Origin: Mycobacterium pseudokansasii
Lineage (GTDB): Bacteria > Actinomycetota > Actinomycetes > Mycobacteriales > Mycobacteriaceae
Reading direction: 5' to 3'
DNA length: 64,000 nt
NCBI RefSeq assembly: GCF_900566075.1
Contig: NZ_UPHU01000001.1
Coordinates: 6,076,325-6,140,324 of the forward strand
Part shown: positions 27,011 to 34,713 of the stretch, piece after piece
Position numbering within the stretch: position 1 is the stretch's first letter
Layout of the letters: the number at the start of each line of letters is the position of its first letter
Notes under the pieces: model-generated
Told to the model about the DNA's origin: nothing
The model's database searches: none
What the model saw: the letters and a program-made list of their open reading frames with translations, nothing else
Translations under genes and position numbers: made by a program

Positions 27011-27823
27011 CTAGGTTGGTGTGGGCGTCTCCTTCCGGTGTTTGGCGTCTTTCATGCGATAGGAGTCACCGTCGGTGATGACGACGGTGGCGTGGTGCAG
27101 GAGGCGGTCGAGGATGCTGACCGCGGTGGTCTGTTCGGGCAGGAAGCGGCCCCACTGCTCGAAGGGCCAGTGCGATCCGATGGCCAGCGAGCGGCGTTCG
27201 TAGGCGCCGGCGACGAGCCGGAACAGCAACTGGGTGCCGGTGTCGTCGAGGGGGGCGAACCCGAGTTCGTCGAGGATGATCAGGTCGACCCGCAGCAGCG
27301 ATTCGATGATCTTGCCGACGGTGTTGTCGGCCAGGCCGCGGTAGAGGGTTTCGACGAGGTCGGCGGCGGTGAAATAGCGGACCTTGTGTCCGGCGTGGAT
27401 CGCGGCGGTTCCCAACCCGATCAGGGTGTGGGACTTGCCGGTGCCGGCGGGGCCGATGATCGCCAGATTCTGTTGCGCGCGAATCCATTCCAGACTCGAC
27501 AGGTAGTCGAAGGTCTTCGGCGGGATGGAGGAGGCGGCCACGTCGAAGCTCTCCAACGTCTTGGGCACGGGGAACGCCGCGGCTTTGAGGCGGTTGACGA
27601 CGTTCGAGGCGTCGCGGGCCGCCAGTTCGGTCTCGACCAGCGTGCGCAGAACCTCCTCGGGAGTCCAGCGTTGGGTCTTAGCGGTGATCAGGACTTCGGG
27701 TGCGGTGCGCCGCACCGCGGCCAGTTTCAACCGTCGCAACCCGGCATCCAGATCGGCGGCGAGGGGTGGAATCGATTTCGGTGCAACGGGTTCAGCGTCG
27801 GTGATGGGTGGCGTCCTGCTCAT
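27011..27823 (-). CDS. istB: IS21 helper ATPase IstB
   Basis: The 270-residue AAA+ ATPase has Walker A GPAGTGKSH (124-132) and Walker B LIILDELG, with the IstB-type SHWPFEQW and LLHHATVV segments near the C-terminus. It assembles on DNA and stimulates the IstA transposase. Its ATG overlaps the istA stop as ATGA, so the two are translationally coupled, as in other IS21 elements. The frame is complete. Confidence 0.93.
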   Translation of the reverse strand: MSRTPPITDAEPVAPKSIPPLAADLDAGLRRLKLAAVRRTAPEVLITAKTQRWTPEEVLRTLVETELAARDASNVVNRLKAAAFPVPKTLESFDVAASSIPPKTFDYLSSLEWIRAQQNLAIIGPAGTGKSHTLIGLGTAAIHAGHKVRYFTAADLVETLYRGLADNTVGKIIESLLRVDLIILDELGFAPLDDTGTQLLFRLVAGAYERRSLAIGSHWPFEQWGRFLPEQTTAVSILDRLLHHATVVITDGDSYRMKDAKHRKETPTPT

Positions 27824-29319
27824 GGGATCACCTCGCCATCGGCCACGGCGGGGGTGATCCTGTAGGCGTCCAGGGAGCGGGTCGGGGCCACGGGCAGGTC
27901 GAGGATGAGCACGTCGCCAGCGGGTCGGGGCTGCGGCGCCCCGGTGCCCGCGGCCAGGATGGAACGCACGTCGGCGGCTCGGAACCGGCGGAACGCCACC
28001 GCCCGGTGCAGCGCGGAGACCAGGGCGTCGGTGCCGTGGGCCGCGCCGAGGGCGAGCAGGATCTCCAACTCCGAGGCCAGCCGGGTGTTGCCGATCGCCG
28101 CGGCGCCGACCAGGAACGCCTGCGCATCGGCGCCGAGGTCGCAGAACTGCTTCTCGACCATGGTCTTCGGGCGCGGGCCGCGACTGGGTGCTAGCCGGGG
28201 TCCGTCGTAGTGCTCATCGAGGATCGAGGTGCCGCCGGGTGCGACGAGTTCGTGTTCGGCCACGATCACCCCGGTGCCGGGCTCCAGCAGACAGATGGCG
28301 CCGTGGTCGACGACCACGGCCACCGTGGTGCCGATCAACCGCATCGGCACCGAGTAGCGCGCCGACCCGTACCGGATGCAGGACAGGCGGTCGACCTTGC
28401 GCAGCACCGATGGTGCCCCGATCTGCAGTCGCAGGGATGGGAGTGGTTGCAGCAGTTCATGTTCGACGATCAACCGTTCATCGGGAACCGCGCAGATCTC
28501 CGAATGGGTCGCGGCGTTCACTTCCGCGCACCACACCTCCGCCGCGGCATTGGCGATACGCAGATCGACCGGTGTTCCGGTGACGGCGGCCTCGGTCAAC
28601 AGCGGGACGGCAAGATCGTCCTGGGCGTAGCCGCACAGGTTCTCCACGATGCCCTTGGACTGCGGGTCACTCGCATGACAGAAATCGGGAGCGAAGCCGT
28701 AGTGACCGGCCAGCCGGACGTAGTCCGGAGTCGGGACGACGACGTTGGCCACGACCCCGCCCTTGAGGCAGGCCATCCGGTCGGCCAGCACCCGCGCCGG
28801 GACCCCACCCGCGGCGGCCAGGGCTTCGGCGATCAATGCCAACGTGGTCGAGGCACGCTCGTTGGTGGCGAAGCGCACGAAGCGCCACCTCGAGAACGCC
28901 AGCACCGCACAGAACAGGAACAACCCCGGTCCGACTTGAGCCCAGTCGATGACCAGGTACTCACCGGGTTCCCACACGGCTGGACGACGGCCTCGGTGAT
29001 TGGTGCTGCGCCACAACGCTTTCGCCTCCGCGACGAGGCGGCGGAAGTTACGATCAGAACCCGTGTAGCCCGCCGCACGGGCCTTCGGGAGCAGCCGCTT
29101 GGCCGAGATCCGACCCTTCGATTTCTCCACGCGTTCGGCGACCAGATCGGCGACCGCGTCGTAGTTGTGGGCCCGTTCGGCCCGCGGTGGTGGCGGGACG
29201 CCGGCCTGGTCGGCCTCGAACTTGTCCACGATCTTCTTGACGGTGCGGTGGGTGGTGCCGCAGTGCTCGGCGGCAGCCCTATACGACCCGAGCTGTTGGT
29301 AGGCGGAAATGATGTCCAT
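27820..29319 (-). CDS. istA: IS21 transposase IstA
   Basis: A 499-residue transposase from the ATG at 29319. It has an N-terminal helix-turn-helix (YRAAAEHCGTTHRTVKK), the rve/DDE catalytic core with LVIDWAQVG and VLADRMAC (two Asp) and SKGIVEN (Glu), and a C-terminal beta domain. GAAGGA lies upstream of this ATG. Longer readings, including a TTG 7 codons upstream preceded by GGGGAG, are possible. The frame is intact. Confidence 0.92.
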   Translation of the reverse strand: MDIISAYQQLGSYRAAAEHCGTTHRTVKKIVDKFEADQAGVPPPPRAERAHNYDAVADLVAERVEKSKGRISAKRLLPKARAAGYTGSDRNFRRLVAEAKALWRSTNHRGRRPAVWEPGEYLVIDWAQVGPGLFLFCAVLAFSRWRFVRFATNERASTTLALIAEALAAAGGVPARVLADRMACLKGGVVANVVVPTPDYVRLAGHYGFAPDFCHASDPQSKGIVENLCGYAQDDLAVPLLTEAAVTGTPVDLRIANAAAEVWCAEVNAATHSEICAVPDERLIVEHELLQPLPSLRLQIGAPSVLRKVDRLSCIRYGSARYSVPMRLIGTTVAVVVDHGAICLLEPGTGVIVAEHELVAPGGTSILDEHYDGPRLAPSRGPRPKTMVEKQFCDLGADAQAFLVGAAAIGNTRLASELEILLALGAAHGTDALVSALHRAVAFRRFRAADVRSILAAGTGAPQPRPAGDVLILDLPVAPTRSLDAYRITPAVADGEVIP

Positions 29320-29504
29320 TCGGTCCTTCGCAGATTTCAATGGAACTCCCCGGTGGTGGCGCTGAGTGGTTGGCGCCTTCACCGTCACCATCGGGGCCCG
29401 CAGTTCCTGATCGACACGACGAACACGGGGTGGATACTTTTATCTGGCCAAAAACGGATACCTCGACTTGGCCACCAGTGGGTACTTTTTCATGGCCACG
29501 GACA

Positions 29505-29509
29505 CGACT
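29505..29509 (+). repeat. Target-site duplication CGACT, right copy
   Basis: Matches the copy at 26940-26944 and lies immediately outside the right inverted repeat of the IS21 element. After it the toxin reading frame resumes. Confidence 0.85.
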
Positions 29510-29968
29510 TGAACCACTTCGCGAGTTCCACTTTCGACGAACCTCTCGTGCGGCGCCTGTGGGTACTCAAGGTGTGGGCTGACGTGATCGACGATCGACG
29601 TGGCAACCCGCCCCTTCGGCCAGAAGACATCCTCACTGTCCGTCGTGAGCAAGACTTCGAGCCCGACTCGATTGGGGTGTTAACCCGGCCCGTCGACATC
29701 CCGGACTGGGAAGCCCGAGTCCGACGTAGGTTCGCGTTCCTCAACGACCTCGACGTGAACGAACAGCGGTGGGCTTCCTGCAACGAACGTCACCGTTCGG
29801 AAGTGCAAGACGCGCTCTCCGCGCTGCGCGGTTGATCTCGCCGCGCCTCCTGGGCGCGCGCAGTACCGGAACCGCACACCGGTTGCCGCGCTGCCTACTG
29901 TCGTCAGAACTGTCGTCAAAGTCCCAACAGCGAGGCCCCCAGATGCCGAAAACAACCTCTGAGCTGAG

Positions 29969-30041
29969 CGCGCCCGAAGAGATTCGAACTCCCAACCTTC
30001 TGATCCGTAGTCAGATGCTCTATCCGTTGAGCTACGGGCGC
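29969..30041 (-). tRNA. tRNA-Arg(ACG)
   Basis: On the minus strand the acceptor GCGCCCG pairs with CGGGCGC, the anticodon arm reads CTGACTACGGATCAG with ACG at the centre, and the T-arm has GGTTCGAATC-type sequence (GTTCGAAT). Length 73 with discriminator G and no encoded CCA. Its wobble adenosine is the standard substrate of the TadA deaminase encoded at 2.1 kb. Confidence 0.94.
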
Positions 30042-30074
30042 TTGTCTTCAGTTGTGTTCCCCGGAAGGGTCCAG

Positions 30075-30163
30075 CGGAGGCGAGAGGATTTGAACCTCCG
30101 GTCCCCTTGAAGGGGGACAACTCATTAGCAGTGAGCCCCATTCGGCCGCTCTGGCACGCCTCC
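30075..30163 (-). tRNA. tRNA-Ser(GCT)
   Basis: The acceptor GGAGGCG pairs with CGCCTCC on the minus strand; the anticodon loop has GCT; the long variable arm (GTCCCC...GGGGAC-like) is typical of serine tRNA; the T-loop is TTCAAAT. It lies 33 bases upstream of tRNA-Arg on the same strand, and the two may be co-transcribed. Confidence 0.93.
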
Positions 30164-30246
30164 ATGGACTTCCTGAGGGTACCCGATGCCGGGCACCCGG
30201 AGCCGCCGGACGCTTAGAGTACACAGCTGCAACATATGCTGTCGAC

Positions 30247-31347
30247 GTGCCTGCCCGTCTGCGACCCGTGCTGGACGGGCTGCCGGTCTATGTACCCGGC
30301 AAGACGGTGCCCGGGGCGATCAAACTGGCCAGTAACGAGACGGTGCTGGGCCCGCTACCCAGCGTCCGCGCAGCCATCGAAACGGCCGCCGCGTCGATCA
30401 ACCGCTACCCCGACAACGGCTGCCTCGAGCTCAAGGCAGCGCTGGCCAAGCACGTGGGCTTCGGCCCCGAGCACATCGCCGCCGGGTGCGGTTCGGTCAG
30501 CCTGTGCCAGCAGCTCGTTCAAATCACCGCGTCGGTGGGCGACGAGGTGATCTTCGGCTGGCGCAGCTTCGAGCTCTACCCGCCGCAGACTCAGGTCGCC
30601 GGCGCGACCGCCGTCCCGGTCCCGTTGGCCGATCACACCTTCGACCTCCAAGCGATGCGCTCCGCGATCACCGACCGCACCCGGCTGATCTTCGTCTGCA
30701 ATCCGAACAATCCGACGTCGACCGTTGTTGCCCCGGAGGCCCTCGCCGATTTCGTCAAGGCGGTTCCGGCGCACATCCTGATCGCGATCGACGAGGCCTA
30801 CGTGGAATACGTTCGCGACGGCATGGCCCCCGACAGTCTGGAGTTGGTCCGCTCCCACGACAACGTGGTGGTGATGCGAACCTTCTCGAAGGCGTACGGG
30901 CTGGCGGGTTTACGCGTCGGGTATGCGATCGGCCACCCGGACGTGATCGTCGCGCTGGACAAGGTCTACGTGCCGTTCACCGTGTCGAGCATCGCGCAGG
31001 CGGCGGCCATTGCCTCGTTGAATGCCGCCGACGAGCTGCTGGCCCGCACCGATGCGGTGGTCGCCGAGCGCGTCCGGGTTGTCGCGGCGCTGCGCGAGGC
31101 CGGGTTCGATCTGCCGCCGCCGCAGGCGAATTTCGTCTGGCTGCCGCTGGGAGCGCGCACTCGGGACTTCGTGGAGCGGGCGGCGGCGGCGCGCATCGTG
31201 GTCCGCCCCATGAGCACCGACGGCGTCCGGGTCACCATCGGTGCGCCGGAAGAAAACGACGCCCTGCTGAGATTCGCCCGCGGCTGGCTTACCGCCGAGG
31301 CTGCGACGGGAATGACCACTTCAAGCGAATCGACGAGCACGCGGTAA
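30247..31347 (+). CDS. hisC2: Aminotransferase HisC2 (histidinol-phosphate/aromatic type)
   Basis: A 366-residue fold-type I PLP enzyme. ASNETVLGP near the N-terminus and CNPNNPTST (about 151-159), Asp182 in IDEAYVEY, and the PLP lysine Lys215 in TFSKAYGLAG are all present. M. tuberculosis HisC2 (Rv3772) acts as a phenylalanine/aromatic aminotransferase, so this probably finishes Phe/Tyr synthesis, linked to the tyrA product encoded at 3.2 kb. The GTG at 30247 gives the usual start; the C-terminal 15 residues are a polar Ser/Thr tail. Confidence 0.93.
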   Translation: MPARLRPVLDGLPVYVPGKTVPGAIKLASNETVLGPLPSVRAAIETAAASINRYPDNGCLELKAALAKHVGFGPEHIAAGCGSVSLCQQLVQITASVGDEVIFGWRSFELYPPQTQVAGATAVPVPLADHTFDLQAMRSAITDRTRLIFVCNPNNPTSTVVAPEALADFVKAVPAHILIAIDEAYVEYVRDGMAPDSLELVRSHDNVVVMRTFSKAYGLAGLRVGYAIGHPDVIVALDKVYVPFTVSSIAQAAAIASLNAADELLARTDAVVAERVRVVAALREAGFDLPPPQANFVWLPLGARTRDFVERAAAARIVVRPMSTDGVRVTIGAPEENDALLRFARGWLTAEAATGMTTSSESTSTR

Positions 31348-31383
31348 CGGGCGGCAAGGGCGTGCCGGATGGCGCCTGTCCAG

Positions 31384-31968
31384 TTATCCGCCCGGGTTGC
31401 GGCCGGTGAATGCCACCAGCCGATGCAGCGCGCTGGCGTGCTCGGGAACCTCGACCGGCGCGTCGAACCCGGCAGCGCTGCGTTCGTGCGGCTTGATCAG
31501 CGTGTGCGCCAATCCCAGCACGTACTCGGCCAACGAATCGGCGACCCGCACCTCACGTCCCACTGCCGTCGCGTAATCCCAGGCGTGGACCAGGAATTCG
31601 ATCGAAAAGACGGACACGGCCACTCTGGCCGACATGGAGCCCGGGCCCAGCGAGACCTCACCCTCCAGGCCGTGCTGGTGCCAGGCATCCAGCGCCGGCC
31701 GAGCGGCGCCGATCACCAGACGCTCCACCGAGTCGGTGTCCTCTCGCATGGAGAATTCCGCGTCGACCATGCCGCCGAGAACCATGATCGAGTTGAGCAG
31801 GTGCCCGGTCAGGCCCTTGACGTCGTACTCGGTGCACGGCGTCTGCTTGGCCCTGTCATCGCCGGCGATGGTGTGCAGCACCTGCTGCAAGACCCCGAGT
31901 GAGGCCTCGGCGCTTTGCAGCTCGTCGGTCGGTGGGGAATCTGGTCCGGGTCGCAAATCGGAGGGCAT
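31384..31968 (-). CDS. DinB-like/maleylpyruvate isomerase-type protein (Rv3773c-like)
   Basis: A 194-residue protein; the ATG at 31968 gives the length I recall for Rv3773c, whereas an upstream start adds 12 residues. It is mostly helical, with LTGHLLNSIMVLGGMV and EFLVHAWDYATAVGR, the last being the metal-binding-type H..DYA signature of the actinobacterial TIGR03086 (mycothiol-dependent maleylpyruvate isomerase-like) family. It may use mycothiol; the substrate is unknown. It is divergent from echA21, with the two starts 23 bases apart, so promoters overlap the neighbouring genes. Confidence 0.82.
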   Translation of the reverse strand: MPSDLRPGPDSPPTDELQSAEASLGVLQQVLHTIAGDDRAKQTPCTEYDVKGLTGHLLNSIMVLGGMVDAEFSMREDTDSVERLVIGAARPALDAWHQHGLEGEVSLGPGSMSARVAVSVFSIEFLVHAWDYATAVGREVRVADSLAEYVLGLAHTLIKPHERSAAGFDAPVEVPEHASALHRLVAFTGRNPGG

Positions 31969-31991
31969 ACCCGCCACGCTACGGTCTCGGC

Positions 31992-32816
31992 ATGGGCGAA
32001 ACATACGAATCCGTCACCGTCGACATCAAGGACCGGGTCGCACAGGTGACCCTGATCGGGCCGGGCAAAGGCAATGCGATGGGCCCCGCGTTCTGGTCGG
32101 AGATGCCGGAGGTGTTCGCCGCCCTCGACGCCGACCGTGAGGTGCGCGCCATCGTCATCACCGGGTCCGGCAAGAACTTCAGCTACGGCCTGGACGTCCC
32201 GGCGATGGGCGGTTCGTTCACGCCGCTGCTGTCCGGCGACGCCTTGGCGGGCCCGCGCGCGGAGTTCCACGCCGAGATCAAGCGCATGCAGAACGCGATC
32301 AGCGCCGTCGCCGACTGCCGCACCCCCACCATCGCCTCGGTGCACGGCTGGTGCATCGGCGGCGGCGTCGACCTGATCTCGGCGGTGGACATCCGCTACG
32401 CCAGCGCCGACGCCAAGTTCTCGGTGCGCGAGGTCAAACTGGCCATCGTCGCCGACGTCGGCAGCCTCGCCCGGCTGCCGCTGATCCTCAACGACGGCCA
32501 CCTGCGCGAGCTGGCGCTGACGGGCCGCGACATCGACGCCGCCCGAGCCGAGAAGATCGGCCTGGTCAACGACGTCTACCCGGATGCCGACGCCACGCTG
32601 GCCGCGGCGCACGCCACGGCCGCCGAGATCGCCGCCAACCCGCCGCTGACCGTGCACGGCATCAAGGATGTGCTTGACCAGCAACGCATTTCAGCCGTCT
32701 CGGAGAGCCTGCGCTATGTCGCCGCGTGGAACGCCGCGTTCCTGCCGTCCAAAGACCTGACCGAGGGCATCTCGGCGATCTTCGCCAAGCGTCCGCCGCA
32801 GTTCACCGGGGAGTAG
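31992..32816 (+). CDS. echA21: Enoyl-CoA hydratase/isomerase family protein EchA21
   Basis: A 274-residue crotonase-fold protein of the same length as I recall for M. tuberculosis EchA21. The oxyanion-hole segments are GSGKNFSYGLDV and HGWCIGGGVDLI. The segment VREVKLAIVADVGSLARLP carries the acidic pair pattern seen in dienoyl-CoA isomerases rather than the Glu-Glu pair of hydratases, so isomerase activity is more likely. It acts in the cytosol in unsaturated acyl-CoA breakdown. lipE follows 50 bases later on the same strand. Confidence 0.92.
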   Translation: MGETYESVTVDIKDRVAQVTLIGPGKGNAMGPAFWSEMPEVFAALDADREVRAIVITGSGKNFSYGLDVPAMGGSFTPLLSGDALAGPRAEFHAEIKRMQNAISAVADCRTPTIASVHGWCIGGGVDLISAVDIRYASADAKFSVREVKLAIVADVGSLARLPLILNDGHLRELALTGRDIDAARAEKIGLVNDVYPDADATLAAAHATAAEIAANPPLTVHGIKDVLDQQRISAVSESLRYVAAWNAAFLPSKDLTEGISAIFAKRPPQFTGE

Positions 32817-32866
32817 GCCCTGCCGCCCGGTACAGCGGCGAGATAACGCCCCGTACCCTCGCGGGG

Positions 32867-34111
32867 GTGGCAGAGATGACCCCCGACGGCAAGATCCGCC
32901 TCCCCGCCGACCTGGACGCAGTGACCGCGATCGCCGACGAAGACCCCTCCGAGATCGACAGCGCGGCCATCGAACGGATCTGGCAGGCGGCCCGGCACTG
33001 GTACCGGGCCGGAATGCATCCCGCTATCCAGGTGTGCCTGCGGCACAACGGCCGCGTGGTGCTCAACCGGGCGATCGGCCACGGCTGGGGCAACGCGCCG
33101 ACCGACCCACCCGACGCGGAGAAAGTTCCCGTCACCACCGACACACCGTTCTGCGCCTATTCGTCGGCCAAGGCCGTCACCGCGACAGTGGTGCACATGC
33201 TCGCCGAGCGGGGCCACTTCTCCCTCGACGACCGCGTCTGCGAGTACCTGCCCACCTACACCAGCCACGGCAAGGACCGGACCACGATCCGCCATGTGCT
33301 GACCCACAGCGCCGGTGTGCCGTTTCCCACGGGCCCGCGGCCGGACGTGACCAAGGCCGACGACCACGACTACGCGCTGCAGAAGCTCGGCGAATTGCGG
33401 CCGCTCTACCGGCCCGGGCTGGTCCACATGTACCACGCGCTGACCTGGGGCCCGCTGATGCGTGAGATCATCTGGCGAACCACCGGCAGGGAAATCCGCG
33501 ACATCCTGGCCGCCGAAATTCTCGACCCGCTGGGCTTTCGGTGGACCAACTTCGGCGTCGCCAAGAAGGACCTCCCGCTGGTCGCCCCGAGCCATGCCAC
33601 CGGGCGGCCGTTACCCCCGGTGATTGCGGCGGCCTTCCGCAAGGCAATCGGCGGAACAGTGCACGAGATCATCCCCTACACCAACCAGCCGCTGTTTCTG
33701 AGCACCATCGTCCCGTCGTCCAACACCGTCTCGACCGCCGACGAACTGTCGCGCTTCATGGAACTCCTGCGCCGCGGCGGCGAACTCGACGGGGTACGCA
33801 TCATGCGGCCCGACACCGTGCGCAACGCGGTCAGGGAATGCCGGCGCCTGCGGCCCGACGTCGCCACGGGTCTGATGCCGCTGCGCTGGGGCACCGGGTT
33901 CATGCTGGGATCGACGCGGTTCGGCCCGTTCGGGCGCAACGCGCCGGCCGCGTTCGGCCATCTCGGCCTGGTCAACATCGCCGTCTGGGCCGACCCGCAG
34001 CGCCGCTTGGCCGCCGCCGTGATCAGCAGCGGCAAACCCGGCAAAGACCCCGAGGCAGGCCGATACGGCGCGCTGCTCAACACCATCACCGCCGAGATCC
34101 CGTCGGATTGA
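32867..34111 (+). CDS. lipE: Serine hydrolase/lipase LipE (beta-lactamase fold)
   Basis: A 414-residue serine hydrolase of the class C beta-lactamase/esterase fold. The SxxK motif is SSAK (Ser99-Lys102), the Tyr motif is within MYHALTWGP, and the C-terminal strand with GHLGLVNIAVW corresponds to the third motif. There is no signal peptide. It is an esterase or lipase by family; M. tuberculosis LipE (Rv3775) is the counterpart. The GTG at 32867 is used; an internal ATG at 32876 is three codons later. It probably shares a transcript with echA21. Confidence 0.9.
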   Translation: MAEMTPDGKIRLPADLDAVTAIADEDPSEIDSAAIERIWQAARHWYRAGMHPAIQVCLRHNGRVVLNRAIGHGWGNAPTDPPDAEKVPVTTDTPFCAYSSAKAVTATVVHMLAERGHFSLDDRVCEYLPTYTSHGKDRTTIRHVLTHSAGVPFPTGPRPDVTKADDHDYALQKLGELRPLYRPGLVHMYHALTWGPLMREIIWRTTGREIRDILAAEILDPLGFRWTNFGVAKKDLPLVAPSHATGRPLPPVIAAAFRKAIGGTVHEIIPYTNQPLFLSTIVPSSNTVSTADELSRFMELLRRGGELDGVRIMRPDTVRNAVRECRRLRPDVATGLMPLRWGTGFMLGSTRFGPFGRNAPAAFGHLGLVNIAVWADPQRRLAAAVISSGKPGKDPEAGRYGALLNTITAEIPSD

Positions 34112-34140
34112 CCTCACCGCACGGCGGGAACCCTGCCGGC

Positions 34141-34341
34141 ATGTCTACCTACCGAGTGATCAACCCGCACGGCGAAGTTGTCGCCACCATGGACATCGGC
34201 AACGCTGACGACGCACATGCGTGGTTCGTCGATACGGAGTTCGAGGGGAAGGCCGACAAAACCGAGCTCGGCTGGCGGATGGAAGTCGATATCGACGGCG
34301 ACTGGCGATTCTTCGACCAGACCGACGGGGACCGGGCTTAG
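34141..34341 (+). CDS. Small conserved hypothetical protein (66 aa)
   Basis: A 66-residue acidic protein beginning MSTYRVINPHGEVVATMDIG, with WRMEVDIDGDWRFFDQ near the end; predicted alpha/beta, soluble, no membrane segment. The ATG is 29 bases after the lipE stop on the same strand. I do not recognise a family. The frame is clean and the residue composition is unlike a random GC-rich frame, hence the moderate confidence. Confidence 0.6.
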   Translation: MSTYRVINPHGEVVATMDIGNADDAHAWFVDTEFEGKADKTELGWRMEVDIDGDWRFFDQTDGDRA

Positions 34342-34388
34342 CGGGTTTGTCGGGTTTGCCCGCCGACCGGTCCGGCAACCCGAAAGGT

Positions 34389-34688
34389 ATGCAATCCGAC
34401 CGCTTTCGCCAATTGCTGGATACGCCTGGACCCTTCGCGTCGATCTATTTCGAGGACTCACACGACACGCACGACGCCGCCGACCAGCTGGAGCTCAAAT
34501 GGCGCGGGCTGCGCGAACAACTCGAGCGCCAGGGCGTGGCCGACTCGGTGACCGCCGATATCGAGCAGGCCGTGCTGGAGCTGCGCCCACCGATCGGCCG
34601 AAGCGGGCGCGCGGTGATCGCCGACGAACGGATGGCTCCGACCGACGGGGTCGCCGCGGTGCTTCGGTACGCGCCGACACTGCACTGA
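34389..34688 (+). pseudogene. Truncated Rv2629-like (baeRF/Vms1-type) gene
   Basis: The 99-residue frame (MQSDRFRQLLDTPGPFASIYF, then DDSHDT-like EDSHDTHDAAD and SGRAVIADE) matches only the start of the roughly 370-residue Rv2629-type proteins, which are related to eRF1/Vms1 peptidyl-tRNA hydrolases. After about residue 80 similarity stops and the frame ends at TGA after PTLH. GAAAGG precedes the ATG. The remaining three quarters are missing, apparently lost where the regulator/CoA-transferase block begins. A short, still-expressed protein cannot be excluded. Confidence 0.65.
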
Positions 34689-34713
34689 ACGGCGGTGTCT
34701 GGGATCTCTGGAT

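Larger units (their letters stand above)
26945..29504 (-). mobile_element. IS21-family insertion sequence (2,560 bp)
   Basis: Both ends start TGTC and match at 28 of 36 positions when one is inverted, including TGGCCA and CTGGTGGCCA. Further internal copies of the GGCCA/AAGTATCC pattern lie inside each end, the multiple binding repeats usual for IS21. The flanks carry the 5-bp duplication CGACT. It encodes intact IstA and IstB on the minus strand. The insertion splits the AbiEii-type toxin gene. Confidence 0.92.
26397..29835 (+). pseudogene. AbiEii-type nucleotidyltransferase toxin gene, interrupted by IS21
   Basis: The 5' piece (26397-26944) encodes YDAALLDVAQDHLL, then LVFKGGTSLRK and RFSTDLDFS, the GG-S and D-x-D motifs of AbiEii toxins that transfer nucleotides to tRNA. 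A frameshift near 26780 moves the reading to the next frame, which continues with PLPIH and AEKLARYRRVAFARDLYDL. The IS21 element sits in that last codon region. The 3' piece (29505-29835) continues NHFASSTFDEPLVRRLW and ends ALRG. Removing the element and one 5-bp duplication rejoins DLYDL-NHF exactly in frame. The gene is dead through frameshift plus insertion, and IS1380 abuts its start. Confidence 0.88.

Noticed and set aside
26397..29835. A working abortive-infection defence system
   Set aside because: The AbiEii-type toxin is interrupted by IS21 and frameshifted, and no antitoxin is found, so it is not functional.
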